A DNA stretch of 64,000 nt from Flavobacterium sp. AG291 (GCF_003350375.1 NZ_QQAR01000006.1:62001-126000), one strand, 5' to 3'. Positions 17,357-27,831 are shown, counted from the stretch's first letter. Notes: generated by a model from the letters alone, not told the origin. Translations and numbers: made by a program.

Positions 17357-17364
17357 TAAATTTG
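17357..17364 (+). promoter_or_regulatory. Bacteroidetes -7 promoter element of secA
   Basis: TAAATTTG, an exact TAnnTTTG match, right after the preceding terminator and 37 nt before the secA ATG. No TTG at the right distance was found. Confidence 0.55.
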
Positions 17365-17401
17365 TATCCTATTACAGTTAAATATAAGTAATTACAAAAT
17401 A

Positions 17402-20400
17402 ATGAGTTTAATAAACAGCATTCTTAAAGCCTTTGTAGGCGATAAGTCGCAAAAAGACGTTAAGGCCATCCAGCCGCTGATCAACAAGATCAAGTCTTAT
17501 GAAAGCGCTTTAGCACAGCTTAGCCATGACGAGCTAAGGGAGAAAACAATATATTTTAAAGATACCATCCGTAAGGCTCGTGCCGAGAAAGACGCTAAAA
17601 TAGCATCTTATCTGGAAGAGGTTGAAAAAATCGAGGATATCGATGCAAGAGAAGACATCTATGCTTCTATCGATGCACTTGAAAAAGAAGCCTATGAGTT
17701 ATCTGAAAAAACATTGATGGAAATTCTTCCTGAAGCTTTTGCCGTAGTAAAAGAAACTGCAAAACGTTTTAAAGAGAATACTTCTATCACCGTTAAGGCT
17801 ACTCCTAAAGACATGGAGCTTTCGGCAACGAAACCTTATATTGTTATAGAAGGCGACAATGCGGTATGGGCTAACTCATGGAATGCTGCGGGTAAAGAAA
17901 TTACCTGGGATATGATTCATTATGACGTACAGCTTATAGGTGGTATCGTACTGCACCAGGGTAAAATTGCAGAGATGCAAACGGGTGAAGGTAAAACCCT
18001 TGTGGCGACCCTTCCGCTTTACCTTAATGCCCTTACAGGAAATGGCGTACACCTTGTAACCGTGAATGACTACCTTGCTAAAAGGGATAGCTCATGGAAA
18101 GCTCCGCTTTTCGAATTCCACGGACTTACAGTAGACTGTATCGATAACCACCAGCCAAACTCTGACGCACGTAGAAAAGCTTATGCGGCAGACATTACTT
18201 ATGGTACCAACAACGAATTTGGTTTTGACTACCTAAGGGATAATATGGCACATTCGCCGAACGATCTTGTACAACGCAAACATAATTATGCGATTGTCGA
18301 TGAGGTCGATTCAGTATTAGTGGATGACGCACGTACGCCACTTATCATCTCTGGTCCGGTACCTCAGGGAGACCGTCATGAGTTTACTGAGCTTAAACCA
18401 AAAATTGACAACCTTGTAAACCTTCAGAGAACATTAATAAACGGAGTATTGGCAGAAGCCAAAAAACTTATCCGTGAAGGTAATACCAAAGATGGCGGAT
18501 TCCTGTTGCTTCGTGCACACAGAGGTCTTCCTAAGAACAAAGCCCTTATCAAATTCTTAAGTGAAGAAGGTGTTAAGCAACTACTTCAGAAAACAGAAAA
18601 CCAGTACATGGCCGACAACAATCGTGACATGCACAAAATTGATGAGGCACTTTACTTTGTAATCGAAGAGAAAAACAATCAGGTTGAACTTACCGATAAC
18701 GGTATTCAGTTCCTTTCTCAGGATACTGACAGCCATTTCTTTGTACTTCCGGACATTGGAACTGAGATTGCAAGAATAGAGAAACAAAAACTTTCTAAAG
18801 AAGAAGAAGCGGAAGCTAAAGAAGAACTTTATAAAGATTTTGCTGTTAAGAGTGAGCGTATCCATACGCTAACACAGCTTCTAAAAGCTTATACCCTATT
18901 TGAAAAAGATACGGAGTATGTTATCATGGATAACAAAGTACTTATCGTTGATGAGCAAACAGGACGTATCATGGATGGCCGTCGTTACTCTGATGGATTA
19001 CACCAGGCTATTGAGGCTAAAGAGAACGTAAAAATCGAAGCCGTTACACAAACATTTGCAACCATTACCCTGCAAAACTACTTCAGAATGTACAGCAAGC
19101 TTGGCGGTATGACCGGTACTGCTGTTACCGAAGCGGGTGAGTTCTGGGAAATATATAAACTTGACGTAGTAGAAATCCCTACTAATAGAGGTATTGCACG
19201 TAAAGATGAGCAGGATCTTATCTACCGTACAATGCGTGAGAAATTCAATGCTGTTATTGAGGATGTAACTGCGCTTTCTGCTGCAGGAAGACCGGTACTT
19301 ATCGGTACGACATCAGTAGAGATATCAGAGTTATTAAGCCGTATGCTTAAAATGCGTAATGTACCTCATAACGTACTGAATGCGAAACTTCACAAAAAAG
19401 AAGCTGAGATTGTTGCCGAAGCTGGTAAGCCGGGCGTTGTAACTATTGCAACCAACATGGCAGGTCGTGGTACCGATATTAAGCTTACTCCTGAAGTTAA
19501 AGCAGCCGGAGGTCTTGCCATCATAGGTACTGAGCGTCACGATTCACGCCGTGTAGACCGTCAGCTACGAGGCCGTGCTGGTCGTCAGGGAGATCCGGGA
19601 AGCTCTCAGTTCTATGTATCTCTTGAAGATAACCTGATGCGTTTATTCGGTTCTGAAAGAGTTGCTAAGATTATGGACCGCATGGGACTTAAAGAGGGTG
19701 AGGTCATCCAGCACTCTATGATGACCAAGTCTATTGAGCGTGCTCAGAAAAAAGTAGAAGAAAACAACTTTGGTGTACGTAAGCGTCTTCTGGAATATGA
19801 CGACGTAATGAATGCACAACGTGAAGTAGTATACAAACGCAGAAGACACGCCCTTTTTGGAGAACACCTTAAAGTGGATTTGGCTAACATGATGTATGAT
19901 ACTGCTGAGCTTATCGTTGAAACAAACAAACCTGCAAACGACTTTAAAAACTTTGAGTTTGAGCTTATACGTACCTTTTCTATCAGTTCTCCTGTAACTG
20001 AGTCAGAGTTTGCTAAGCTTTCTGAAAGAGAACTTGCAGGGAAAATATACAAAGTAGTACTTGACCACTATAATGCTAAAACAGAGCGTAATGCTGCCGA
20101 AGCTTTCCCTGTGATCAAGAATGTATACGAAAACAACAATGGCCAATATGAGCGTATCGTTGTTCCGTTTACAGATGGTATCAAAACCCTTAATGTAGTT
20201 ACTGACCTTGAAAAAGCTTACCAAAGCGAAGGCCGTACGTTGGTTAAGGATTTCGAGAAAAACATCACGCTTGCCATTGTTGACGAAGCATGGAAAAAAC
20301 ACCTTCGTAAAATGGATGAGCTAAAACAATCGGTTCAGCTTGCCGTTCACGAGCAAAAAGATCCGCTTCTTATCTATAAATTTGAGGCTTTCAACCTGTT

Positions 20401-20761
20401 CAAGAAAACAATGGATGGCATTAACCGTGAAGTGATTTCATTCCTTTTCAAAGGAGATCTTCCGTCACAAAACCCTAATAACATTCAGGAGGCAAGACAG
20501 GAAGTAATTCAGGAAAACTATACTGAGTCTAAAGACGAAGTACTGAATACTGATGAAATGGCTGCGCAGGCACGTGAAGTAGCTCAGCAAAGCCAAAGTC
20601 GTCCTCAAACAGTTGAAACAATTGTGAGGGATGCTCCGAAAATTAACCGCAACGACAATGTTACTGTAAAACATGTTATGAGCGGAAAAACGGAAACAAT
20701 GAAATTCAAAAAAGCCGAAGGCCTTTTGGCAACAGGCGAATGGATCATCGTTAACGAGTAA
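17402..20761 (+). CDS. secA: Preprotein translocase subunit SecA
   Basis: 1119 residues, longer than E. coli SecA (901) as usual for Bacteroidetes. Motor motifs are intact: MQTGEGKT near residue 195, DEVDSVLVDD as Walker B, MAGRGTDI and the RQLRGRAGRQGD region of the second ATPase half. An insertion of about 100 residues around residues 340-450 (after the PVPQGD segment) is typical of the phylum. The C-terminus ends GEWIIVNE and has no Cys-rich zinc SEC-C motif, so SecB or lipid contacts must differ from E. coli. It drives ATP-dependent protein export through SecYEG. Confidence 0.97.
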   Translation: MSLINSILKAFVGDKSQKDVKAIQPLINKIKSYESALAQLSHDELREKTIYFKDTIRKARAEKDAKIASYLEEVEKIEDIDAREDIYASIDALEKEAYELSEKTLMEILPEAFAVVKETAKRFKENTSITVKATPKDMELSATKPYIVIEGDNAVWANSWNAAGKEITWDMIHYDVQLIGGIVLHQGKIAEMQTGEGKTLVATLPLYLNALTGNGVHLVTVNDYLAKRDSSWKAPLFEFHGLTVDCIDNHQPNSDARRKAYAADITYGTNNEFGFDYLRDNMAHSPNDLVQRKHNYAIVDEVDSVLVDDARTPLIISGPVPQGDRHEFTELKPKIDNLVNLQRTLINGVLAEAKKLIREGNTKDGGFLLLRAHRGLPKNKALIKFLSEEGVKQLLQKTENQYMADNNRDMHKIDEALYFVIEEKNNQVELTDNGIQFLSQDTDSHFFVLPDIGTEIARIEKQKLSKEEEAEAKEELYKDFAVKSERIHTLTQLLKAYTLFEKDTEYVIMDNKVLIVDEQTGRIMDGRRYSDGLHQAIEAKENVKIEAVTQTFATITLQNYFRMYSKLGGMTGTAVTEAGEFWEIYKLDVVEIPTNRGIARKDEQDLIYRTMREKFNAVIEDVTALSAAGRPVLIGTTSVEISELLSRMLKMRNVPHNVLNAKLHKKEAEIVAEAGKPGVVTIATNMAGRGTDIKLTPEVKAAGGLAIIGTERHDSRRVDRQLRGRAGRQGDPGSSQFYVSLEDNLMRLFGSERVAKIMDRMGLKEGEVIQHSMMTKSIERAQKKVEENNFGVRKRLLEYDDVMNAQREVVYKRRRHALFGEHLKVDLANMMYDTAELIVETNKPANDFKNFEFELIRTFSISSPVTESEFAKLSERELAGKIYKVVLDHYNAKTERNAAEAFPVIKNVYENNNGQYERIVVPFTDGIKTLNVVTDLEKAYQSEGRTLVKDFEKNITLAIVDEAWKKHLRKMDELKQSVQLAVHEQKDPLLIYKFEAFNLFKKTMDGINREVISFLFKGDLPSQNPNNIQEARQEVIQENYTESKDEVLNTDEMAAQAREVAQQSQSRPQTVETIVRDAPKINRNDNVTVKHVMSGKTETMKFKKAEGLLATGEWIIVNE

Positions 20762-20779
20762 TCCAAACTATATGTATAG

Positions 20780-20811
20780 AAAAGTCCCCAAATTATTTTG
20801 GGGACTTTTTT
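20780..20811 (+). terminator. Hairpin terminator of secA
   Basis: AAAAGTCCCCAAA pairs with TTTGGGGACTTTT around a short loop and is followed by T residues. Confidence 0.85.
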
Positions 20812-20902
20812 TATTTACAACCCTACCACAAAGCAATCTTGACAATTTTAACTTTAATTTAAATTTTAAGAGGCATTTTTCAATGATTTCTTTTCAATTC
20901 CC

Positions 20903-20910
20903 TATATTTG
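20903..20910 (+). promoter_or_regulatory. Bacteroidetes -7 promoter element
   Basis: TATATTTG, exact match, 23 nt before the ATG at 20934. Confidence 0.6.
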
Positions 20911-20933
20911 AAAATGCTAAACACTAAACTATC

Positions 20934-21629
20934 ATGAAGACAAGATTATTTGCTGCTGCATTGCTCCTGGCATTGTCCCTTAGCGGTCAGGCACAGGACA
21001 AGTACTCCCTTAAAGTAGCTACCCAAAAAATGATTGACCTGACAGATCAGGAAAATTACGAAGATCTTATAGGAACAGTATACCCAGGTTATTTTAATAT
21101 AGTCACTAAAGAAGATTATATTAACCAGCTTCAGAAAAAAATTGAGGGCCCTGATTATGTTGTTCACAGAATAAGAGTAGAACCATCAATTGATTATGGA
21201 GCAGTTAAAAAAGCTGAATACACTACTTTTTGTCTTATAAATTATGACACTATGTTAACGGTAGAGCTAAAAGAAAAAACAGCTCCGGAAAATGTACCAG
21301 CCAAAGAAGCATTTTTCAAAAAACTATTTGGTACTGAAGATGCTTATTATAATGACAGTAACAATACTGTTGATGTAAAAAAACGCCTTCATATTATTGC
21401 TATTGCAGATGAAAGCACATCTAACCAGTGGACTTTCATTGACCCTTCTGCTCCAAATGCCAGAGAAGCACTTCATGAAGTAATAAGGAAAGAACTGGAT
21501 GGCGAAGGTATCGAAGAAGTTGCAGCTCCTGCCGCACCACAAACACCTGAACAAGCTAAACAGGCTAAATATGCTGAAGCAAAAAAGGCAGAAGAAGCCA
21601 AAAGACAATCGGTTAAGAAAAAATCATAA
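20934..21629 (+). CDS. Secreted protein of unknown function (231 aa)
   Basis: Not recognised. A cleavable signal peptide is clear (MKTRLFAAALLLALSLSGQAQ). The body, about 165 residues, looks alpha/beta (ATQKMIDLTDQENYEDLIGT, then beta strands around YVVHRIRV and FCLINYDTML), so a compact periplasmic or surface domain is likely; an NTF2-like fold is possible. The last 40 residues are Ala/Glu/Lys/Gln rich and helical (AKQAKYAEAKKAEEAKRQ). Monocistronic, between a -7 element and a strong terminator. Confidence 0.75.
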   Translation: MKTRLFAAALLLALSLSGQAQDKYSLKVATQKMIDLTDQENYEDLIGTVYPGYFNIVTKEDYINQLQKKIEGPDYVVHRIRVEPSIDYGAVKKAEYTTFCLINYDTMLTVELKEKTAPENVPAKEAFFKKLFGTEDAYYNDSNNTVDVKKRLHIIAIADESTSNQWTFIDPSAPNAREALHEVIRKELDGEGIEEVAAPAAPQTPEQAKQAKYAEAKKAEEAKRQSVKKKS

Positions 21630-21650
21630 ATACATCATACACTTCATCCC

Positions 21651-21679
21651 CAAAGCCCTGAAATTTCAGGGCTTTTTTT
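21651..21679 (+). terminator. Hairpin terminator
   Basis: A perfect palindromic stem AAAGCCCTGAAA / TTTCAGGGCTTT followed by T residues. Confidence 0.88.
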
Positions 21680-21846
21680 TGTAAACAGACGCTGTTCAAT
21701 TAGGATTTAAGGCTATTTTTCGATATATTTGTAAATATCGACTTTTTATTATTTTCAGCAACAGTCTCTAAAAAAGTCTTTTTAAATCATCATCAATCAT
21801 CACGCTGAAAATAGACACCTGAGACTGACATGTTCTTTATTTGCCT

Positions 21847-23091
21847 ATGGAGTTATATTATTCGCTTTCCGTTCTTATTGTACTGGCATCTTTCTTTGCC
21901 TATTTTAATGTCCGTTTTTTAAAATTGCCTTCAACCATAGGTGTTATGGTACTCGCGATGGCAGTTTCTATTTTCCTTGTTATATTCGGAAAAACATTCC
22001 CTAATACTTTACACCGTATCTCTACCCTCATACATGGTTTCGATTTTACCCAGGTACTTATGGGAGCCATGCTTAACTTTCTGCTTTTTGCAGGAGCAAT
22101 CCATGTGAATCTTAAAGACCTGAGGGAACAACGTGGCCCTATAATGGTATTCTCAACTGTAAGCGTAGTAATATCAACCTTTGCGGTAGGGACATTGTTA
22201 TATTATATATTACCCCTTTTAGGAATTACACTCCCTTACCTCTATTGCCTGTTATTTGGTTCACTAATATCACCCACTGACCCCGTTGCCGTACTAAGTA
22301 TCCTTAAAAAGGCGGGTGTAAGAAAATCACTTGAAACCAAGATTGCCGGAGAATCGCTTTTTAATGATGGCATAGCTGTTGTTGTCTTTGCTGTAATATT
22401 ACAGTTGGCACAGGATGGCCCCAACCCTACTTTTAGTTATGCTGCATGGCTATTAGTTAAAGAGGCTGGTGGTGGCTTCCTGTTAGGGACAGCATTGGGT
22501 ATAGGCGCATCGAGAGCCATGCGTAAAATTGACGATTACAAGGTGTCTGTACTCATTACCCTTTCAGTAGTTATGGGAGGTTACCTGATTGCCTCTACCC
22601 TGCACTTCTCGGGTCCGCTTACCATGGTATTTGCCGGACTGATAATTGGTAATTTCAAGAAGAGATTTGCAATGTCTCCTGTAACTAAAGATTACCTTGA
22701 TAAATTCTGGGAACTGAATGATGAGATACTCAACGCTATACTTTTCCTTTTTATAGGCTTTAACCTGTTGGTGATAAAAGATATAAATAGTTACTGGTTA
22801 CCGGGAATTGCATGTATCGCACTGGTATTATTCTCAAGATACATATCGATATGGTTACCGACGAAGTTCATTAAGTTCAGGGAAAAATTCAGCAAAGGTA
22901 CCATCAAAGTATTGGTATGGGGAGGTCTTCGCGGAGGTGTATCTATTGCATTAGCCTTATCAATAAACGACGGTCCGTATAAAGACATTATTATTGCCAT
23001 AACCTATTTTGTAGTGGTATTCTCTATAGTAGTACAGGGGCTTACCATTGGTAAAGTCGCGACCAAAGCATTTCCTAAACCTACCGAATAA
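21847..23091 (+). CDS. Sodium:proton antiporter, CPA1/NhaP family
   Basis: 414 residues and about twelve hydrophobic helices. [16 protein letters not shown] and [13 protein letters not shown] contain the paired acidic residues (ND motif) expected in electroneutral CPA1 exchangers. [14 protein letters not shown] near the C-terminus is the conserved Arg/Gly motif. It exchanges Na+ or K+ for H+ across the inner membrane. The ATG at 21847 is preferred to a TTG two codons upstream. TATATTTG at 21724-21731 is a possible -7 element with a long leader. Confidence 0.94.
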   Translation: MELYYSLSVLIVLASFFAYFNVRFLKLPSTIGVMVLAMAVSIFLVIFGKTFPNTLHRISTLIHGFDFTQVLMGAMLNFLLFAGAIHVNLKDLREQRGPIMVFSTVSVVISTFAVGTLLYYILPLLGITLPYLYCLLFGSLISPTDPVAVLSILKKAGVRKSLETKIAGESLFNDGIAVVVFAVILQLAQDGPNPTFSYAAWLLVKEAGGGFLLGTALGIGASRAMRKIDDYKVSVLITLSVVMGGYLIASTLHFSGPLTMVFAGLIIGNFKKRFAMSPVTKDYLDKFWELNDEILNAILFLFIGFNLLVIKDINSYWLPGIACIALVLFSRYISIWLPTKFIKFREKFSKGTIKVLVWGGLRGGVSIALALSINDGPYKDIIIAITYFVVVFSIVVQGLTIGKVATKAFPKPTE

Positions 23092-23120
23092 CAAAACGCT
23101 CCTTTTAGGAGCGTTTTGTT
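23092..23120. terminator. Bidirectional hairpin terminator between convergent genes
   Basis: CAAAACGCTCC pairs with GGAGCGTTTTG, flanked by A/T on both sides. It serves both the antiporter (plus) and the FAD oxidase (minus). Confidence 0.88.
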
Positions 23121-23121
23121 A

Positions 23122-24531
23122 TTATAAATTGTCCGGTAATATTTTCCCCGGATTGAGAATATTGTTAGGATCGAATATGTTCTTGATACTCTTCATGAGT
23201 TGCAGTTGAGTATTATTAAAAGCAATATCCATATAATTCTTCTGTACGTAACCGATGCCATGCTCACCTGACAGCGTTCCTTTCAGGGAAACTGTAAGCT
23301 CAAATATCTCACGAATCCCTTTAGGCACCTCACTATTCCATTTTTCATCGCTCATATCGCCTTTAATGATATTTACATGAAGATTGCCATCACCGGCATG
23401 TCCGTAACAAACTGAATGGAATCCGTATTTCTTACCGGCAGCTTTTATTCCTGCTAATAATGTTGGTAGCTCATAACGTGGTACAACAGTATCTTCTTCT
23501 TTGTACACCGAATTTGACTTTACGGCCTCACCTACAGCGCGACGCATTTTCCAGAGTGCATTCTTTTGCTCTTCGCTATCAGCAAAAAGAATCTCGTCAA
23601 TCTCAAACTGATCCAGCACTCCCATTATCTTTTCCGCTTCAGCAAAAAGCATATCCGGATAATTACCATCTACCTCAATAAGGAGGTGTGCTTCAACCTC
23701 ATCTTTTATATCAAGGCTAACACCATCAACATACTTAAGTGTCCAGTCAATAGCATCACGCTCCATAAATTCTAAAGCACTTGGTACTATGCCAGCACGG
23801 AATATTTCAGCTACCGCCTCACACGCCTGAGCAGACTTAAAGAAAGGCACCATCATAAGTATGTTATGCAAGTTCTTTGGCAAAAGCTTCATTACAATTT
23901 TAGTGATGATTCCTAACGTACCCTCACTACCTACCATAAGCTGCGTCAGGTTATATCCTGTAGAATTCTTAAGCGTATTGGCACCTGTCCAGATAATTTC
24001 ACCGGAAGGCAGGACAACTTCCAAATTCAGCACATAGTCCTTTGTTACGCCATATTTAAGTGCGCGTGCGCCACCGGCATTTTCGGCAACATTCCCACCA
24101 ATGGTACAACTACCCTGACTGCTTGGATCCGGTGGATAAAACAATCCTTTCTCAAAAGCGGCCTCACGAAAAACCTGCGTAATAACGGCCGGCTCTACAA
24201 TACCCTGAAGATTTTGCTCATCAATTTCAATTTTATTGAACCTTTCCATAGAAAGCCCGATACCTCCATAAATACTAAGAGCACCACCGCTTAATCCGGT
24301 ACGACCTCCTATGGGAACAACAGGAATTTTATATTCGGTTGCAAGTTTCATTATTTCTGAAACCTCCTGCGTATTGCCGGGCTTAACTACAACCGATGGT
24401 GGAAAGTTATAATCTTCCGTTTCATCATGACCGTAATGTTTTCTGGTTTCTTCGTCTAAAAAAAGAAATGACTGCCCCACTATCTTTTCAAGTGAAACAA
24501 TCATTTCCTGTGGTATTATTGTATTTTCCAT
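23122..24531 (-). CDS. FAD-linked oxidase, GlcD/D-lactate dehydrogenase family
   Basis: 469 residues. An FAD-binding PCMH domain with PIGGRTGLSGGAL and GGNVAENAGGARALKYG, then the FAD-oxidase C-terminal domain with CYGHAGDGNLHVN and the GEHGIG motif. This pattern fits glycolate oxidase GlcD and D-2-hydroxyacid dehydrogenases. GlcE/GlcF partners are absent, so it probably acts alone on a D-2-hydroxyacid such as lactate or glycolate. Single gene with its own -7 element. Confidence 0.93.
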   Translation of the reverse strand: MENTIIPQEMIVSLEKIVGQSFLFLDEETRKHYGHDETEDYNFPPSVVVKPGNTQEVSEIMKLATEYKIPVVPIGGRTGLSGGALSIYGGIGLSMERFNKIEIDEQNLQGIVEPAVITQVFREAAFEKGLFYPPDPSSQGSCTIGGNVAENAGGARALKYGVTKDYVLNLEVVLPSGEIIWTGANTLKNSTGYNLTQLMVGSEGTLGIITKIVMKLLPKNLHNILMMVPFFKSAQACEAVAEIFRAGIVPSALEFMERDAIDWTLKYVDGVSLDIKDEVEAHLLIEVDGNYPDMLFAEAEKIMGVLDQFEIDEILFADSEEQKNALWKMRRAVGEAVKSNSVYKEEDTVVPRYELPTLLAGIKAAGKKYGFHSVCYGHAGDGNLHVNIIKGDMSDEKWNSEVPKGIREIFELTVSLKGTLSGEHGIGYVQKNYMDIAFNNTQLQLMKSIKNIFDPNNILNPGKILPDNL

Positions 24532-24557
24532 GGTATTTTATCAGCGTAACTACGATT

Positions 24558-24565
24558 CAAAAATA
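24558..24565 (-). promoter_or_regulatory. Bacteroidetes -7 promoter element (FAD oxidase)
   Basis: The minus strand reads TATTTTTG, exact TAnnTTTG match, 26 nt before the oxidase start. Confidence 0.55.
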
Positions 24566-24578
24566 CTATAATTTGAGC

Positions 24579-25010
24579 TTAAGGATACAGTTTTGGCCTT
24601 CTCTTTTTATAGATTAGATGATCTATAGAATATTTACCGCTTCCGGTTATAAGCAGTAATACATAAATAGCAAGATATAAGCCCGGTAGTTCCTGTTTTT
24701 CAAATCCATCCGGAGCATGTACTACAAACACAATTATGGCCATTGTGGCAATAAGCGGCAGGACCACCAATCGTGTGGCAAAACCTATCAAAATAAAAAC
24801 AGAACAAACAAATTCGGCTACAAAAGCCAGTACAAGTGAATTAGCCTGACCTATTCCTATCGGATCAGCAAACTGTATAGGCTCACCTGAAAAAAGCATC
24901 ATATACTTTTTAGCACCATGCGTAAGCATAAAGCAACTTACAACTACCCTGATAAGAAACAAACCTGTATGGTACAGCTTCTTATCTTTTGACGTATCAA
25001 ACAACCACAT
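24579..25010 (-). CDS. DoxX family membrane protein
   Basis: 143 residues and four hydrophobic helices, with the DoxX pattern: LFLIRVVVSCFMLTHGAKK near the N-terminus, then GIGQANSLVLAFVAEFVCSVFILIGFATRL. DoxX-type proteins are linked to respiratory chains or redox stress; the precise role here is open. It follows the YceI gene by 2 nt on the same strand, so the two form an operon, a pairing often seen in Bacteroidetes. Confidence 0.88.
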   Translation of the reverse strand: MWLFDTSKDKKLYHTGLFLIRVVVSCFMLTHGAKKYMMLFSGEPIQFADPIGIGQANSLVLAFVAEFVCSVFILIGFATRLVVLPLIATMAIIVFVVHAPDGFEKQELPGLYLAIYVLLLITGSGKYSIDHLIYKKRRPKLYP

Positions 25011-25012
25011 GA

Positions 25013-25543
25013 CTATTGCTGAATGAATTGCAGATTAGCAATCAGTTTCACCTCTTCACTTACTGTAAGACCACCACCTTCTACAACCGCATTCCAGTTC
25101 AGTCCAAAATCTTTACGGTTAAGCTTACCTTTTACTTCAAGGCCTACTTTAGTATTTCCATAAGCATCATTGGCAGTACCACCATATTCTCCTTTAAACT
25201 CAATAGCTTGTGTCACCCCTCTCATGGTTACATCGGCAACAATGGCATATTCATCATCATCAATTTTTTTAATTGAAGTCGTTTTTATGTTTATTTCAGG
25301 ATGACCTTCTGTTTCAAAAAAATCGGCGCTCTTTAAGTGTCCGTCTCGCTGAGCATTATTTGTATTGATACTGGCTGCATTTATTTTGACTGCTATCTCT
25401 CCTCCTTCAAATGTATTTTCGGGAGTAGTTGCCTCACCTGAAAATTCACCAAACGATCCTGTTACGGTAGAAATAACAAGGTGTTTTACTTTAAACTGTA
25501 TTTCAGAATGCGATGGGTCTATTGACCATTTTTTTGTAGACAT
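25013..25543 (-). CDS. YceI family protein (cytosolic form)
   Basis: 176 residues with no signal peptide. The YceI lipocalin-like fold is evident: WSIDPSHSEIQFKVKHLVISTVTGSF at the N-terminus, GHLKSADFFETEGHPEINI in the middle, and ELKADVTMRG-like strands (VADVTMRGVTQAIEF) later. The family binds isoprenoid or quinone-like amphiphiles. The start gives the standard MSTKKWSIDPSHS. First gene of the YceI-DoxX pair. A second YceI protein, a lipoprotein, lies at 50.3 kb. Confidence 0.92.
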   Translation of the reverse strand: MSTKKWSIDPSHSEIQFKVKHLVISTVTGSFGEFSGEATTPENTFEGGEIAVKINAASINTNNAQRDGHLKSADFFETEGHPEINIKTTSIKKIDDDEYAIVADVTMRGVTQAIEFKGEYGGTANDAYGNTKVGLEVKGKLNRKDFGLNWNAVVEGGGLTVSEEVKLIANLQFIQQ

Positions 25544-25619
25544 AATGTATAAGATTTGGTTTAATCTTATAAAATTAAGAAATGCGTTACAAAAAGGCAG
25601 TTAAAGTTTTGTGAACAAA

Positions 25620-26834
25620 TCAGTTCTTTTTCTTAAGATTAGGCAGGAACATAGCAATTATACCAATCAATGGAAGATAAGCACATATATGGTATACATA
25701 ATCGATGCTTGTTTTCTCCGCCATATAACCCAATATAGCAGCACCAAGGCCTCCCATACCAAAGGCAAACCCATAGAATAAACCTGAAACCATCCCCAGT
25801 TTTTTAGGTAAAAGCTCCTGGGCATACACCAATATCGCAGGGAAAGCAGAGGCAAGCAATGTTCCGATGATAACCGAAAGAATTGTAGTCCAGAACAAAT
25901 TAGCATAAGGCAGCATCAAAGCAAATGGCGCTACACCCAGTACCGAAAACCATATTACATATTTACGCCCGAATTTATCCCCTAGCGGGCCTCCTAATAA
26001 AGTACCTATCGCTAATGACAGAAGGAAGATAAACAAATGATATTGTGCATCCTGAACCGACAGGTGGAATTTGTCTATAAGATAAAATGTAAAATAACTG
26101 GTAATACTCGCTACATAAAAGTATTTAGAAAAAATAAGCACCAATAATATAATTACCGAAATAACGATTCTTCGCTGTGAAAGATCCGGTAATACAATTT
26201 CTTTCTTGTTACCTGCATTAAGGTTCAAATGGTGGAAATACCAGTTTCCTATGCGCCAAAGAACAGCCATTGCCGCTATCGCTATAACTGAGAACCAAAT
26301 AATATAATGCTGATCGTGGGGAACTACGATCCACGCAATTAGCAACGGACCGATGGCTGTACCTGTATTACCCCCAATCTGGAAGATGGATTGTGCAAGG
26401 CCTCTCTTTCCGCCCGATGCCAGATATGAAACCCTTGAAGCCTCAGGATGGAAAATAGAAGAACCAATACCTACCAACACTACCGATAATAATATAAACC
26501 CAAAACTTGCTGCATACGATAATAATACTATCCCTGAAAGTGTAAACAACATCCCAAACATTTTAGAATAAGGTTGTGGTTTTTTATCAGTATAAAAACC
26601 CACAAAAGGCTGAAGTATGGAAGCTGCCAGCTGATAGGAAAACGTGATAAGTCCTATCTGGGTAAATGTCAGATTATATTTGTCTTTCAGGATTGGATAT
26701 ACAGCCGGGATTACCGCCTGTAACAGGTCGTTAAGCATGTGGGCTATCGCAACCGAAAAAAGTATGGAGTAAACTGTTTTTTGAACTATTTCTTTACGCT
26801 GCCCGTTTATAGCAGCCGTTTCAACGTTATTCAT
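25620..26834 (-). CDS. MFS transporter, fosmidomycin-resistance (Fsr)-like
   Basis: 404 residues from the ATG at 26834, twelve hydrophobic segments. AHMLNDLLQAVIPAVYPILKDKYNL, LASILQPFVGFYTDKKPQPYS and GIGSSIFHPEASRVSYLASGGKRG are typical of Fsr-type exporters. The upstream in-frame GTG at 26867 would run into the AEC gene and is less likely. The gene starts 5 nt after the stop of the AEC-transporter gene, so they share an operon. The exported compound is unknown. Confidence 0.9.
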   Translation of the reverse strand: MNNVETAAINGQRKEIVQKTVYSILFSVAIAHMLNDLLQAVIPAVYPILKDKYNLTFTQIGLITFSYQLAASILQPFVGFYTDKKPQPYSKMFGMLFTLSGIVLLSYAASFGFILLSVVLVGIGSSIFHPEASRVSYLASGGKRGLAQSIFQIGGNTGTAIGPLLIAWIVVPHDQHYIIWFSVIAIAAMAVLWRIGNWYFHHLNLNAGNKKEIVLPDLSQRRIVISVIILLVLIFSKYFYVASITSYFTFYLIDKFHLSVQDAQYHLFIFLLSLAIGTLLGGPLGDKFGRKYVIWFSVLGVAPFALMLPYANLFWTTILSVIIGTLLASAFPAILVYAQELLPKKLGMVSGLFYGFAFGMGGLGAAILGYMAEKTSIDYVYHICAYLPLIGIIAMFLPNLKKKN

Positions 26835-26839
26835 AGCAA

Positions 26840-27751
26840 TTAAAATGTATTCAGTATATAATACCAAAGTGCGAGTGTAATGAATGAAAGCGGTATCCCT
26901 ACCCCTATCATCATGCCCGCAAGCCTTGGCTTAAGTTTGTATGACGATGCCAGTATCGCTGCCGATATCATGGGAGCCATTGCAGCCTCCATTACAGAGA
27001 CATCAACCTCCATGCCCTGTCCTCCAAGTATTACCCTGTAAAGCAAAAATAAAACAGCGGGCATCAGTATAAGTTTGTAAAAAAGTCCGAGAGATAAGAA
27101 TCCCCAGTGTTTGTTTCTTCGTTGTATCTTCAATTGTAATCCTACTGCAACAAGGGCAACAGGGGTAACTGTAAAAGACAGTTTTTGAAAAACCGATTGC
27201 AGCATATCGGCAAAATCATAACCTAAAATGTTCATGATTACACCCACAAAAAATGCCACAAATGGAGGAAATACCAATATCTTCCTGAATAAGGATGACA
27301 CCCCTGTAGCTTCGTTAGAATAGGCTACAGCAACAATAATCCCCAAGGTAGCTATAACCACAAAGGTTCCCGGCTGATCGACAATAATAGCCGTCTCTAG
27401 CCCTTTTTTGCCGTAAAGTGCTTCAATGATAGGAAATCCAACAAAAGACGTATTACTGAGTCCTCCCGTTAATATCAGACAGCCTATAAGTTTTTTAGGC
27501 CAGCCCAGCCATTTGCCTAACACTCCAAAAAACAGCCAGGCCAAAAGGAATCCAATCCAGCCGGACGCTAATGGATACAGCAGTTTTGTACTAACCTCTA
27601 TTTTAGGAATATAATACAGTGCAAGCGCCGGGAGCGAAATATTGATAACAAACTGGTTGAGTCCTGTGTGTGCATTCGCCGGAACAGCTTTCACACGCTG
27701 CAGGGCGATTCCTGCAAACAGGCAAACAAATATCAGTATAATGTTATCCAT
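26840..27751 (-). CDS. AEC family transporter
   Basis: 303 residues, about ten hydrophobic helices arranged as two repeats, as in the auxin-efflux-carrier/bile-acid-sodium-symporter-like group. ALQRVKAVPANAHTGLNQFVINISLPALAL near the N-terminus and GLSNTSFVGFPIIEALYG are the family signatures. Substrates in bacteria include malonate and malate. It is divergent from the rrf2 gene across 143 nt that contain candidate operators, so it may share that regulation. Confidence 0.9.
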   Translation of the reverse strand: MDNIILIFVCLFAGIALQRVKAVPANAHTGLNQFVINISLPALALYYIPKIEVSTKLLYPLASGWIGFLLAWLFFGVLGKWLGWPKKLIGCLILTGGLSNTSFVGFPIIEALYGKKGLETAIIVDQPGTFVVIATLGIIVAVAYSNEATGVSSLFRKILVFPPFVAFFVGVIMNILGYDFADMLQSVFQKLSFTVTPVALVAVGLQLKIQRRNKHWGFLSLGLFYKLILMPAVLFLLYRVILGGQGMEVDVSVMEAAMAPMISAAILASSYKLKPRLAGMMIGVGIPLSFITLALWYYILNTF

Positions 27752-27831
27752 TAAATATGGCAGTGTAATAATTTGGACACAAATTTAAGATGCAATGCCC
27801 AATACACCCAATAAAAACAGTAGAAATATAC